A stretch of 64,000 bases of DNA, from assembly GCA_017550445.1 (NCBI GenBank), contig JAFZOV010000145.1, positions 5,983-69,982 of the forward strand, in the 5' to 3' direction. Position 1 is the stretch's first letter; each line of letters starts with the position of its first letter. Shown piece after piece: positions 9,938-17,642 of the stretch. The notes beneath the pieces are model-generated. The model was not told the origin of the DNA and searched no databases. It saw only the letters and a list, made by a program, of their open reading frames with translations. Both the position numbers and the translations under genes were made by a program. Origin of the DNA: Fibrobacter sp. GTDB lineage: Bacteria; Fibrobacterota; Fibrobacteria; Fibrobacterales; Fibrobacteraceae.

Positions 9938-10242
9938 GGAGCCTCCGTTACGCGCACCTTGGTCGGCACGCCATTCAAGTCAAGGCCAACACTGTCTGCA
10001 AAAGCAGCCAAGTTTTCCAGCGAAGACAGCTTGTTGATTTCAAGCTCCTGCAAAGTCCGTTCACGCTGCAGCTGCCCAATCTCGTAGGCAAGCTCATTGG
10101 ACTTGGAATAAAGCTTGGTCAAGCAGTTCTGCATATACAACGGCAAAATCAGCAAAAGACCCGCCACTAACACGGCGCCAACGAACACCCACACAATCGT
10201 GCGGTTAGAGTTGAACAGAGATTTTCTATTCGATTCACTCAT
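9934..10242 (-). CDS. ftsL: FtsL-like division protein
   Basis: Small bitopic protein of 102 residues with a basic N-terminus, one membrane segment (about 14-34, TIVWVFVGAVLVAGLLLILP) and a periplasmic heptad-like stretch (about 40-75) consistent with a coiled coil, the FtsL/DivIC plan. FtsL proteins are too divergent to call on sequence alone; the position between rsmH and ftsI, with four-base overlaps on both sides, is the main argument. It would form the FtsQLB complex with FtsQ. Confidence 0.8.
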   Translation of the reverse strand: MSESNRKSLFNSNRTIVWVFVGAVLVAGLLLILPLYMQNCLTKLYSKSNELAYEIGQLQRERTLQELEINKLSSLENLAAFADSVGLDLNGVPTKVRVTEAP

Positions 10243-11246
10243 ACCCGTTCGTACACCCTAAGCTTTGCAGAGCGAGCCCTGCTGTTGTTCGCAATTTCTT
10301 CGTTTGTAGGTAAAATCGGCTTGCGATTCACCTTTTTAAGGCGCTGGTGATTGCCACCGCACGTGCACACCGGCAAATGTTCCGGGCAAATGCAGGCCTT
10401 TTCAAATTCAGCGGCGGTTTCCTTGACGCAGCGGTCTTCTACCGAGTGGTAGCTCATCACCACCAGGCGGCCACCCACCTTGAGGCAGTCCACGGCAGCG
10501 CGCAGGCTATCTTCAATTTCCTTGAGTTCGCCGTTCACTTCCATGCGAATCGCCTGAAACACGCGAGCAAGCAAGCCGTTGATTTCACGTTTCTTGTCGG
10601 GGAACACCGATTCCACCACCGTCTTCATATCAGACGGCAAAATTTCCTGTTCGCCCTTGGATGTTGCCATTTCGACAAGGCGCGTGGCAAGCTTAAAGCC
10701 GCGATCCATATCTGCATTCTTGCGGAGTGCCGCAGCGAGCGTATCGGCATCAACAGTCTTGAGCCATTCCTGAGCAGAAACACCCTCGCGGCGGTCCATG
10801 CGCAAATCCAGCGGATTGTTGCCCACAAAAGTAAAGCCTCGGTCAGAAGCATCTACCTGATGGCTGCTAATGCCCAGATCGTAGAGAATGCCATCCAAGG
10901 AATTCGGCGCTATTTCGTTTTTCAGTTCACCGAAGCGCACCGGATGTACAATGAACTTGGGCTTTACACCGGCAAGACGCTTCGTTGCAAAGGCTACCGC
11001 TTCTTCGTCGCGGTCAAAAGCATGGAGCACGCCATTTTCGTCTAATTTATTCGCAATCGCGTAGGAGTGTCCGCCGCCACCCAAAGTGCAGTCGGCATAG
11101 GTGCCGTTCGGCTTGATGTTCAAGCCTTCAAGACATTCCTTGAGCATCACCGGATCATGGTAGAACACACCATTTTCTACACCGGCAAGAGCGGCTTCAG
11201 AGTAATTTGTATGTAATCCAGTCTGACGAAGGTCAGCGTTTGTCAT
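10239..11246 (-). CDS. rsmH: 16S rRNA (cytosine1402-N4)-methyltransferase RsmH (MraW)
   Basis: SAM-dependent methyltransferase acting on 16S rRNA C1402. The 335-residue product starts the conserved core with HDPVMLKECLEGL, the SAM-binding motif DCTLGGGGHS near residue 53, DLGISSHQVD near residue 144, and SYHSVEDR and the Cys-rich C-terminal region (CICPEHLPVCTCGG). It overlaps mraZ upstream by 14 bases and ftsL downstream by four, the standard dcw order. Confidence 0.96.
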   Translation of the reverse strand: MTNADLRQTGLHTNYSEAALAGVENGVFYHDPVMLKECLEGLNIKPNGTYADCTLGGGGHSYAIANKLDENGVLHAFDRDEEAVAFATKRLAGVKPKFIVHPVRFGELKNEIAPNSLDGILYDLGISSHQVDASDRGFTFVGNNPLDLRMDRREGVSAQEWLKTVDADTLAAALRKNADMDRGFKLATRLVEMATSKGEQEILPSDMKTVVESVFPDKKREINGLLARVFQAIRMEVNGELKEIEDSLRAAVDCLKVGGRLVVMSYHSVEDRCVKETAAEFEKACICPEHLPVCTCGGNHQRLKKVNRKPILPTNEEIANNSRARSAKLRVYERV

Positions 11247-11709
11247 CGGGCCCCTCCGTCAAGCTTTCACCATAGAACGCGGCATCGAAGGCGGCAATTG
11301 CATCTTCAGTCTGCAAGCCGAACTTTTCGTTGTAGCGTTCAGGATTCCATAGTTCAAGAGTTTTTCCGCTAGCTTGTACGTAAAGGACGTCACCTTTAAG
11401 ACCAGCATACTCCAGCAAAATCTTTGGAAGTAAAATGCGGTTCTGACCATCGAGCTCCACTACCGTGGGCGCGAGGCCTCTCCGAACTAGGTCTGCTTGA
11501 CGGCGGTCGGACCTCGAGTCCAAGTCCGCCATGAACTTTTCGTATTCCGGCAAGGTAAACAACCGGAGCGTGCGATTCGGACCACGCGTGATCACGAATT
11601 CTTCGCCCTCGGTCGGCCCGAGCTGACGACGGAATTCCCTGGGGAAGGAGGACCTTCCCTTTCCATCGATAGCCGTTTGGGCTTGACCTATGAAAGACGT
11701 AAAGTTCAT
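11233..11709 (-). CDS. mraZ: Transcriptional regulator MraZ
   Basis: AbrB-fold DNA-binding protein that controls the dcw promoter. I start it at the ATG at 11709, giving 158 residues beginning MNFTSFIGQAQTAIDGKGR; the frame is open 31 codons further upstream but that part is not conserved. Two SpoVT/AbrB-like halves are visible: DGKGRSSFPREFR near residue 15 and ELDGQNRILLPKILLEYAGL near residue 87. The C-terminus is longer than in E. coli MraZ. It is the first gene of the cluster, with repeated GTGGTA boxes directly upstream. Confidence 0.93.
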   Translation of the reverse strand: MNFTSFIGQAQTAIDGKGRSSFPREFRRQLGPTEGEEFVITRGPNRTLRLFTLPEYEKFMADLDSRSDRRQADLVRRGLAPTVVELDGQNRILLPKILLEYAGLKGDVLYVQASGKTLELWNPERYNEKFGLQTEDAIAAFDAAFYGESLTEGPDDKR

Positions 11710-11713
11710 ACTA

Positions 11714-11766
11714 GTTTGACACATTTTACCACAACACAGTACAAATCTACCATTTTCTACCACTTT
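11714..11766 (-). promoter_or_regulatory. Putative MraZ-binding box array upstream of mraZ
   Basis: On the minus strand, GTGGTA (11758-11763), ATGGTA (11748-11753), GTGGTA (11727-11732) and GTGTCA (11717-11722) are spaced 10, 21 and 10 bases, so all lie on one face of the helix. MraZ is known to bind tandem short G-rich boxes with about 10-bp spacing in front of its own gene. The boxes are seen directly; their role is inferred. Confidence 0.55.
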
Positions 11767-11814
11767 GGCAAGATAGGCGCACATTTTTCGCACCCAAAGC
11801 ATACAAAAAGCATA

Positions 11815-11834
11815 CCTCGGACCTAAGTCCGAGG
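11815..11834. repeat. Perfect palindrome between the RhuM-like gene and mraZ
   Basis: CCTCGGAC and GTCCGAGG are exact inverted 8-mers around a CTAA loop. No T-run follows directly on either strand, so it is a poor intrinsic terminator; it could be an operator or transcript hairpin. GTGCACTA is also repeated just downstream on the plus strand (11834 and about 11852). Confidence 0.5.
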
Positions 11835-11894
11835 TGCACTAAGTGAACAAGAGTGCACTAAAATAAAGCCGTAAACAGCTTACTTTTCCAGCCT

Positions 11895-12797
11895 TCATCT
11901 CCCTTTGGTGCTTTCTTTTACCTTTGCGATAACTTCTTCTGGTGTCACGATGTTCAAGACACTGTATGCCGAAAACTCGGCACCCATGTCTTTGAAGGAA
12001 GCCCCAAAGTGGTAAACCGTATCGTCAACAAGCAAGAACCTGTCATGAATCATCCGCATGGTTTTAAGTTCCAAGCCAGGGTATTGCCTGTTGTACAAGT
12101 CTGCAGCGGCCTTAAACTCGGGCGTGATTCGAGGGGAGAAAATAGTCGCAACAACCCCCTTCGCCCGCATGGCTGCAAACTTCAACACATCTACCGTGGC
12201 AAATGGATCAATAAAAACTACGGAACGTTTCGCAACCTTCACAAGGTCGCCAATCAGTATGAATCCGTCGAACCTCGTATTCGGTGCGATAACACCACCC
12301 GCCGGAGTTTGCGCGGCCTTTACAAAGAAATCGATGTGATTCTCAACTGCCCTGATGCGAGCATCCTGCATATCCAACCTAGAGTCCTGATTGTCGATTC
12401 TAGCGACCTGAGCTTCGATTTTCTTGTCCTGTTCAACGAATTTTGACTCCAGTTCCATTCCCGCAGCAAGCATCCGATGATTGAGGCTGTAGCCTTTGAG
12501 CAAATGGTCTTTGAGAACCAGATTCGCCCAACGGCGAAATTTTACTCCATTTGCAGATTTAACGCGATATCCGACAGATAGAACTACATCAAGATTGTAG
12601 AATTCCACACTTCTGCAAACCTCACGTGTTCCCTCTTTTTGAACTGTCGCAAAATTTGCGACAGTTGGGAGATTTCTGAGTTCCTCTTTCAGTGAATTGG
12701 CAATATGCTTACCAATCGTTTTTACATCCCTGTTGAAGAGAATCGCCATTTGTTGGCGATTGAGCCACACGGTCTCGTTTTCAACACGAACTTCCAA
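11895..12797 (-). CDS. RhuM-family protein with C-terminal phospholipase D-like motif, probably 5'-truncated
   Basis: Residues 1-105 match the RhuM (virulence RhuM) family: ENETVWLNRQQMAILFNRD, then SVEFYNLDVVLSVGYRVKS and WANLVLKDHLLKGY. RhuM proteins are accessory-genome proteins with a DNA-binding-like N-terminus, often near restriction or toxin loci; their biochemical role is unclear. After a polar heptad-like section (about 110-150) a C-terminal domain carries MIHDRFLLVDD, which resembles a half HKD/PLD motif. The N-terminus looks clipped: family members have about 10-15 residues before this point, here the only possible start is a TTG at 12797 without a Shine-Dalgarno, and a stop lies ten codons upstream. 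It may be inactive. It is 185 bases upstream of mraZ on the same strand. Confidence 0.65.
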   Translation of the reverse strand: MEVRVENETVWLNRQQMAILFNRDVKTIGKHIANSLKEELRNLPTVANFATVQKEGTREVCRSVEFYNLDVVLSVGYRVKSANGVKFRRWANLVLKDHLLKGYSLNHRMLAAGMELESKFVEQDKKIEAQVARIDNQDSRLDMQDARIRAVENHIDFFVKAAQTPAGGVIAPNTRFDGFILIGDLVKVAKRSVVFIDPFATVDVLKFAAMRAKGVVATIFSPRITPEFKAAADLYNRQYPGLELKTMRMIHDRFLLVDDTVYHFGASFKDMGAEFSAYSVLNIVTPEEVIAKVKESTKGR

Positions 12798-12885
12798 CTT
12801 GGAAAAAACTTTTGCAAAGATGTCTCAAAAGATCAGTACATTAACGAGCATTTGTATTTTGCACAACTCCTTTCAAGAGCAAATC

Positions 12886-13199
12886 ATGAAAAAAGTGAAT
12901 CAAAAAAAAATGATGGAACAAAAAAATTCTATGACGCAGACATAACCACAGAAGAATTGGAAAATCTCTTGTGGGAAGATGATCTTTATAAAACTGAAGA
13001 TGTCTCTAGGGAAACCCTGATTGGCATAATTCGCAGTTATGAGAAGTTGGGATGCTTTGATTATCGTTTTTCCACGGAAAAAGAAACATTGTCGATTGAC
13101 GAACTCAAAGATATTATTAAAGATTGCGAAAGACATATAAGACGACTCAAAGCAAAGAATGAACAGGCTAAGGGGTTTCAAATTTCGCAAAATGCGTAA
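12886..13199 (+). pseudogene. Unknown small ORF requiring a -1 shift at an A-run, or a 5'-truncated remnant
   Basis: The frame ending at 13199 has a credible protein texture (acidic, for example TTEELENLLWEDDLYKTEDV and SIDELKDIIKDCERHIRRLK) but no start codon of its own downstream of the antisense RhuM gene. An ATG at 12886, with AAGAG about 8 bases upstream, opens another frame (MKKVNQKKMMEQK) that stops soon after. A -1 shift at the seven-A run at 12920-12926, or at the nine-A run at 12902-12910, joins the two into one protein of about 105 residues. It could be a slippage-controlled gene, a decayed gene or a sequencing error. No family is recognised. Confidence 0.4.
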
Positions 13200-13216
13200 C
13201 GCAAAATGCGAAATTT
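13180..13216. repeat. Inverted repeat with nested direct repeat at the end of the small ORF
   Basis: AAATTTCGCA and TGCGAAATTT form perfect arms; between and within them CGCAAAATGCG occurs twice. The ORF stop codon lies in the middle. Without a clean T-run it is a weak terminator candidate on either strand. Confidence 0.5.
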
Positions 13217-13305
13217 AATCGAATGAGGCAGGGGATGCATCGCCCGACCGCCTATAGACAGCCTTTTAGGCCTGCGCATAGGGGATTTTTTCTATCTTTT
13301 TACAT

Positions 13306-15729
13306 ATGGAAAAGAAACATCCTCTTTATTTTACGATCCACGGCCATTTTTACCAGCCGCCGCGCGAAAATCCCTGGACAGGCGTTATCGAAAACCAGCC
13401 CAGTGCGCGTCCCTTTCACGACTGGAACGACCGTATTGCCAGCCAGTGTTATAGTCCCAATTCTGCAAGCCGTATTTTGAACCCCCAGGGCCGTATTGTC
13501 GACATTGTCAACAACTACGATTTTATGAGTTTCAACATGGGTCCGACCCTTATGGGATGGATCCGCACCAATACGCCGGACACCTACAAGCGCATTCAAG
13601 AAACCGACAAGCGAAGCGCCGAACGCCTTAACGGCCACGGCAACGCCATTGCGCAGGTTTACAACCACATCATTATGCCACTCGCCTCTGCCGAAGACAA
13701 AAAGACGCAGATCCGCTGGGGTATCGAAGATTTCAAGTTCCACTTTGGCCGCATGCCCGAAGCCATGTGGCTTGCCGAAACCGCCATCAACTTTGAAACG
13801 GTGGTAGAACTCATCAAGGCGGGCATCAAGTTCACCATTCTTTCTCCTACCCAGGCAGACAAGTTCCGCAAACTGGGCGCAAACGAATGGACCGGTTGCA
13901 GCAACACCGATATCGACACCACCCGCCCCTACCGCATTTACCCCCGCGATAAAGATGGCAAGCTTGTTTGCGACGGCTACCTGGACGTATTCTTCTACAA
14001 CCCATGGCTTTCTTCTGCCGTAGGCTTTGAACACCTGCTCCGCAACGCCGAAACATTCGGCAACCGTATCAAGGACGCCTGGGACGACAAGCGCAAGGAC
14101 CCGCAGCTGGTCAGCATCGGCACCGACGGAGAATCTTACGGTCACCACGAGCCCTTCGGCGACATGTGCGCCGCATGGCTCTACAACCACTATGCACCGG
14201 AACACAACATGGTTCCGGTGAACTACGGTTGGTTCTTGGAACAGTTCCCGCCACAGCACGAAGTCTTGCTCAAGAATTTCTACAGCGAAGGTTGCGCATG
14301 GAGCTGCGCTCACGGCGTTGGACGCTGGTACCGCGATTGCGGATGCTCGACAGGCGGCGGCCCAGACTGGAACCAAAAATGGCGCGGCCCTCTCCGCGAC
14401 GCATTCAACCACCTGAAAAAACTTGCCGACGATATTTTCGTTCGCGAATTCGAGAAACTTTCGAAGATTGATCCGTGGGAAGCCCGTAACAACTACATAG
14501 AAGCCCTGGTCGCCCCCGAAGACGAATCCCGCGTCAAAGCATACCTCGAAAAGACGGTCAAGGATCCCAACGACGCCGACATGTGCGCCAAGGCTATCCG
14601 CCTTTTGGAAATCCAGAAGTTCTGCCTGTTCAGCTTTACAAGCTGCGGCTGGTTCTTCAACGACATCGAAGGCCTGGAACCGGTACAGAACATGCGCTAC
14701 GCCCTGCGTGCCATGGAACTTTTGGAACCGTTCCTGCCGTATGGTCACCACATCAAGAACGAAGTCATCAGCATTCTTGCCCGCGCCACCAGTAACGAAC
14801 ACAAATGGAACGGCGCCGAAGTCTTTACCAACTACGCCGAAGAAAAAGTCCCGGTGGTGGTCAAGCTCATGGCAGAACGCGCCGCGATTTTCCACTTGAA
14901 CCTGGAAGACGGCCTTAAGGACAAGGATAAAGACAGCCGTATCACGGCAACAAAGATTGCCTCCCGCAGGCGCCAGACCCTGGTGCGAGCCGAATACAAC
15001 GACAAGCTGATTAGCGAAAAACGCGTCGTGACGGTGCTGGCCATAACCGCTCCGCTTGGCCGCATCAACCTGGTGGTTGCCGATGGCGAGATCGAACAGA
15101 ACGGCCTTAAGTTTGTCGAGAACCCAAACATTGGCACTCAGGATTTGCAGAACCTGTTCCCCACGGCCTACGTGGTGCGCATGCGCAATCTGATGAGCGA
15201 CTCGATCAAGCACATCAACCAGATTTCGACCAAGAAGTACCTGAACGAACTCACGGAATCGTTCTCGAACTTCGCGCTTTCTCATGGTCTTTCGATCGAC
15301 AGCCTGGCCGACCCCGACCACACGCTGCCCGATACCATGCGCAAGATGCTCTCGCTTGAAATCAACTCCAAAATCCACCACCTCGCGCTGGAATACAAGG
15401 AAAACGACGACCAGACCATTTACGACGAAATCAAGGACCTGATTGACGAAGCGAACGCACTGCACACGCACTATTCCTTTGGCGGAACGGGCCGCATGTT
15501 CCATGCAAAGCTTATCAAGTTGATCGATTCCGTAATGGAAAGTTTCGACGCCGATTCCGTCCACCATATCACGGGGCTTATCACCGTTGCCGACTGGCTC
15601 AAGCTCGAAATCGACAAGACCAGCCTCGAAAACAAGGTGTTCCCCGCTTACCAGGAATTCATCAAGGATCCTGCGGGCAAGCTTTCGGCACTGAAACCCA
15701 TGTTCAGCTGGTTGAACTTCGAGGTGTAA
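13306..15729 (+). CDS. Glycoside hydrolase family 57 protein with DUF3536-type C-terminus
   Basis: Predicted cytoplasmic GH57 enzyme acting on alpha-glucans (amylase or branching-type activity; substrate not determinable here). HGHFYQPPR at 12-20 is conserved region 1, MWLAETAI near residue 154 carries the probable nucleophile Glu158, and GTDGESYGHHEPFGD (about 263-277) is the conserved region with the catalytic Asp. The long C-terminal half (about 290-807) is typical of the DUF3536 subfamily. There is no signal peptide. The ATG at 13306 has no nearby Shine-Dalgarno; TATCTTTT ends 5 bases before it, suggesting a leaderless mRNA. It heads a likely operon with the phosphoribosyltransferase (2-base gap), a membrane protein and cysE. 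Glycogen turnover is a plausible role, since Fibrobacter stores glycogen. Confidence 0.88.
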   Translation: MEKKHPLYFTIHGHFYQPPRENPWTGVIENQPSARPFHDWNDRIASQCYSPNSASRILNPQGRIVDIVNNYDFMSFNMGPTLMGWIRTNTPDTYKRIQETDKRSAERLNGHGNAIAQVYNHIIMPLASAEDKKTQIRWGIEDFKFHFGRMPEAMWLAETAINFETVVELIKAGIKFTILSPTQADKFRKLGANEWTGCSNTDIDTTRPYRIYPRDKDGKLVCDGYLDVFFYNPWLSSAVGFEHLLRNAETFGNRIKDAWDDKRKDPQLVSIGTDGESYGHHEPFGDMCAAWLYNHYAPEHNMVPVNYGWFLEQFPPQHEVLLKNFYSEGCAWSCAHGVGRWYRDCGCSTGGGPDWNQKWRGPLRDAFNHLKKLADDIFVREFEKLSKIDPWEARNNYIEALVAPEDESRVKAYLEKTVKDPNDADMCAKAIRLLEIQKFCLFSFTSCGWFFNDIEGLEPVQNMRYALRAMELLEPFLPYGHHIKNEVISILARATSNEHKWNGAEVFTNYAEEKVPVVVKLMAERAAIFHLNLEDGLKDKDKDSRITATKIASRRRQTLVRAEYNDKLISEKRVVTVLAITAPLGRINLVVADGEIEQNGLKFVENPNIGTQDLQNLFPTAYVVRMRNLMSDSIKHINQISTKKYLNELTESFSNFALSHGLSIDSLADPDHTLPDTMRKMLSLEINSKIHHLALEYKENDDQTIYDEIKDLIDEANALHTHYSFGGTGRMFHAKLIKLIDSVMESFDADSVHHITGLITVADWLKLEIDKTSLENKVFPAYQEFIKDPAGKLSALKPMFSWLNFEV

Positions 15730-15731
15730 AA

Positions 15732-16277
15732 ATGTACAGGATGTCCGAAAATCCGTTAATCAGCGCAGACGAGATTCGCGAGCGGGTGGCAACGCTGGCC
15801 CGCGAAATTGTCGGTGTTTATGACTACGACATCCTGCTTTCGGCCCTGACCGGGGCCTACATGTTTACCGCCGACTTGAGCCGTGAACTTGCAAAAGTGC
15901 AAGGAGCAAAAGCCGCACAAAAGAAAATCGGCTTTATCAAGGCCTCTAGCTACGGCAATTCTACCACGTCTAGCGGCAAGCTCCAGGTGCGCGGACTCGA
16001 CAAGTTCGACCTCAAGGACAAAAAAGTCCTGATGGTCGACGACATCGCCGACACAGGAACAACGCTCCTCGGGCTCGTAAACCTGCTCAGGGAATCGGGG
16101 GCCCAAGAGGTTCGCACCTGCGTTTTACTGAACAAACAGGAGCGCCGCGAAGTCAAAATCACGGCAGATTTTGTAGGTTTTGAAATAGCAAACGAATTCG
16201 TGGTTGGCTACGGCCTAGACTACGCCGAAAAATACCGTTCTCTACCAGAAATTTGGACTCTACAGGAGACAGACTAA
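15732..16277 (+). CDS. hpt: Hypoxanthine (purine) phosphoribosyltransferase
   Basis: Purine-salvage enzyme that transfers phosphoribose from PRPP to hypoxanthine or guanine. The PRPP-binding motif VLMVDDIADTGTTL is at 99-112, the flexible loop SSYGNSTTSSG at 72-82, and the 181-residue length fits the family. GAGG lies 7 bases before the ATG at 15732; a second in-frame ATG at 15741 is possible. It follows the GH57 gene by two bases and precedes an unknown membrane protein by one, so it is co-transcribed. Exact base preference is not settled by sequence. Confidence 0.85.
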   Translation: MYRMSENPLISADEIRERVATLAREIVGVYDYDILLSALTGAYMFTADLSRELAKVQGAKAAQKKIGFIKASSYGNSTTSSGKLQVRGLDKFDLKDKKVLMVDDIADTGTTLLGLVNLLRESGAQEVRTCVLLNKQERREVKITADFVGFEIANEFVVGYGLDYAEKYRSLPEIWTLQETD

Positions 16278-16278
16278 T

Positions 16279-16785
16279 ATGGCAAACAACGATTTAGATG
16301 ACGTCAGACTCCATGCCACCCAAGCTTTTGAAGCTGTTGAACGCAGCTACAACAAGATTGGCCGCGGCAAGCGATTCTTGATTAACCTTAGCGTATGCCT
16401 GCTGTTCTTTATTGCAGGGTTCATCACATGCAACATATTCAACAGCATTCCCAGCGAAGGCATCATTGAACGTGTGGCCGCCCAGCCCGACATGCCCAAC
16501 AAGTGCAAGTACCGCTACGACCGAGCCATGGAATACGCCATCATGCACGAATGCGTTTTTGGCAAGGGCGTGCCCGGCAGCGAAAAGACTCTTATCCAGA
16601 GAATCAACTACTGCACCTGCGCTTTGGAAAGCGTTCAAAAGAAAAAGCCCTACCAGAAAATGTTTGAAAACAACCTCGTAGACTTCACCTTCAAGATTCG
16701 CGAAGAAAATCTGTGCAAAGAAAACAAGGTGATTCCCACCTTGGATGACGAAGAAGAAGACTCGAAGGACAAGGCAAAGAAATGA
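16279..16785 (+). CDS. Single-pass membrane protein of unknown function
   Basis: I do not recognise a family. The 168-residue product has a soluble, charged N-terminus, one membrane segment at about 36-55 (FLINLSVCLLFFIAGFITCN) and an extracytoplasmic domain with several cysteines (about residues 76, 92, 113, 115 and 140) that could form disulfides, ending in an acidic tail (DDEEEDSKDKAKK). CAGGAG lies upstream of the ATG. It overlaps cysE by four bases, so it belongs to the same transcript. Confidence 0.7.
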   Translation: MANNDLDDVRLHATQAFEAVERSYNKIGRGKRFLINLSVCLLFFIAGFITCNIFNSIPSEGIIERVAAQPDMPNKCKYRYDRAMEYAIMHECVFGKGVPGSEKTLIQRINYCTCALESVQKKKPYQKMFENNLVDFTFKIREENLCKENKVIPTLDDEEEDSKDKAKK

Positions 16786-17570
16786 ACATCGAAGAGATAG
16801 AACAGAAAATTCGCCGCGAAGCCGAAAAGCTTGTTCATGACGAACCGCTTTCGGTGCTGATGATTACGGAGCAGATTCTTAACAGCAAGAATTTTGCCGC
16901 GATGCTTTCGGTCACTCTTTCGTGTCAGCTTGCCGGCGAAGTTATTGACCGCACCGAACTTGAAAAGGTTTTCGGCATTCTTTATCTCAAGTATCCCGAA
17001 CTGATCACTTGCGCGGGTAAGGACTTGTACGCAACGGTTCTTCGCGATCCGGCTTGCACCAGCTTTTTGGAACCGCTCCTGTTCTTCAAGGGATTCCAGG
17101 GCCTGCAGGCATACCGCGCCGCCCACGCTTTGTGGCAAGAAGGCCGATCCTTCCCCGCCAAGATGCTTCAAAGCATTATCAGCCGTAAGTTCGGCATGGA
17201 CATTCATCCGGCAGCCAAAATCGGTTACGGCCTTTTGATTGACCACGCCACAAACATTGTCATCGGCGAAACGGCCGTGGTCGGTAACAACGTGAGTTTC
17301 TTGCACGGTGTGACTCTCGGCGGTACCGGTAACGAAACTGGCGACCGTCACCCCAAAATCGGGAACGGCGTGATGCTTGGCGCCCATGCGCAGCTGCTCG
17401 GTAACATTCACATTGGCGATGGCGCAAAGATTGGTGCAGGCGCTGTAGTGGTGAGCGACGTTCCGGCGCACACAACGTACGCAGGCGTGCCCGCTGTTCA
17501 AGTGGGTAAGCCGCACGATGAAATGCCCAGCTTCAACATGCAGCAGGACTTCACGCAAGACTGTGTGTAG
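16782..17570 (+). CDS. cysE: Serine O-acetyltransferase CysE
   Basis: Makes O-acetylserine from serine and acetyl-CoA, the first step of cysteine synthesis. An alpha-helical N-terminal domain (1-135) is followed by a left-handed beta-helix of hexapeptide repeats. Catalytic-site signatures are DHATNIVIGETAVVG (Asp154-His155) and FLHGVTLGGTG (His175), and the coenzyme A region includes AGVPAVQVG. The C-terminal tail, which in E. coli docks into CysK, is present but does not end in Ile. The start overlaps the membrane protein by four bases. A heptamer array begins two bases after the stop. Confidence 0.93.
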   Translation: MNIEEIEQKIRREAEKLVHDEPLSVLMITEQILNSKNFAAMLSVTLSCQLAGEVIDRTELEKVFGILYLKYPELITCAGKDLYATVLRDPACTSFLEPLLFFKGFQGLQAYRAAHALWQEGRSFPAKMLQSIISRKFGMDIHPAAKIGYGLLIDHATNIVIGETAVVGNNVSFLHGVTLGGTGNETGDRHPKIGNGVMLGAHAQLLGNIHIGDGAKIGAGAVVVSDVPAHTTYAGVPAVQVGKPHDEMPSFNMQQDFTQDCV

Positions 17571-17571
17571 T

Positions 17572-17599
17572 TGATGTGGAATGTGGGGTGTGTAATGCG
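17572..17599 (+). repeat. Heptamer array, ATGTG family (4 units) next to the cysE stop
   Basis: TGATGTG, GAATGTG, GGGTGTG and TAATGCG follow each other in strict 7-bp steps. The array starts two bases after the cysE stop codon. No complementary right arm was found close by, in contrast to the copies at 20679, 43365 and 53931. Confidence 0.7.
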
Positions 17600-17642
17600 G
17601 GAATCAGCAATTGTTCATTGTTAATTTGATTGATTGGCGAAC

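Noticed and set aside
1459..10087. Long plus-strand frames opposite murC, murF, ftsI and others in the dcw cluster.
   Set aside because: Each lies exactly over a recognisable Mur or Fts gene and lacks a family match or ribosome site.
11815..11834. Strong rho-independent terminator between the RhuM-like gene and mraZ.
   Set aside because: The palindrome is perfect but is not followed by a T-run on either strand, so it is listed only as a repeat.
13300..15567. A minus-strand open frame of 755 codons opposite the GH57 gene.
   Set aside because: The plus-strand protein has conserved GH57 regions; the antisense frame is Val/Phe-rich and has no start signals.
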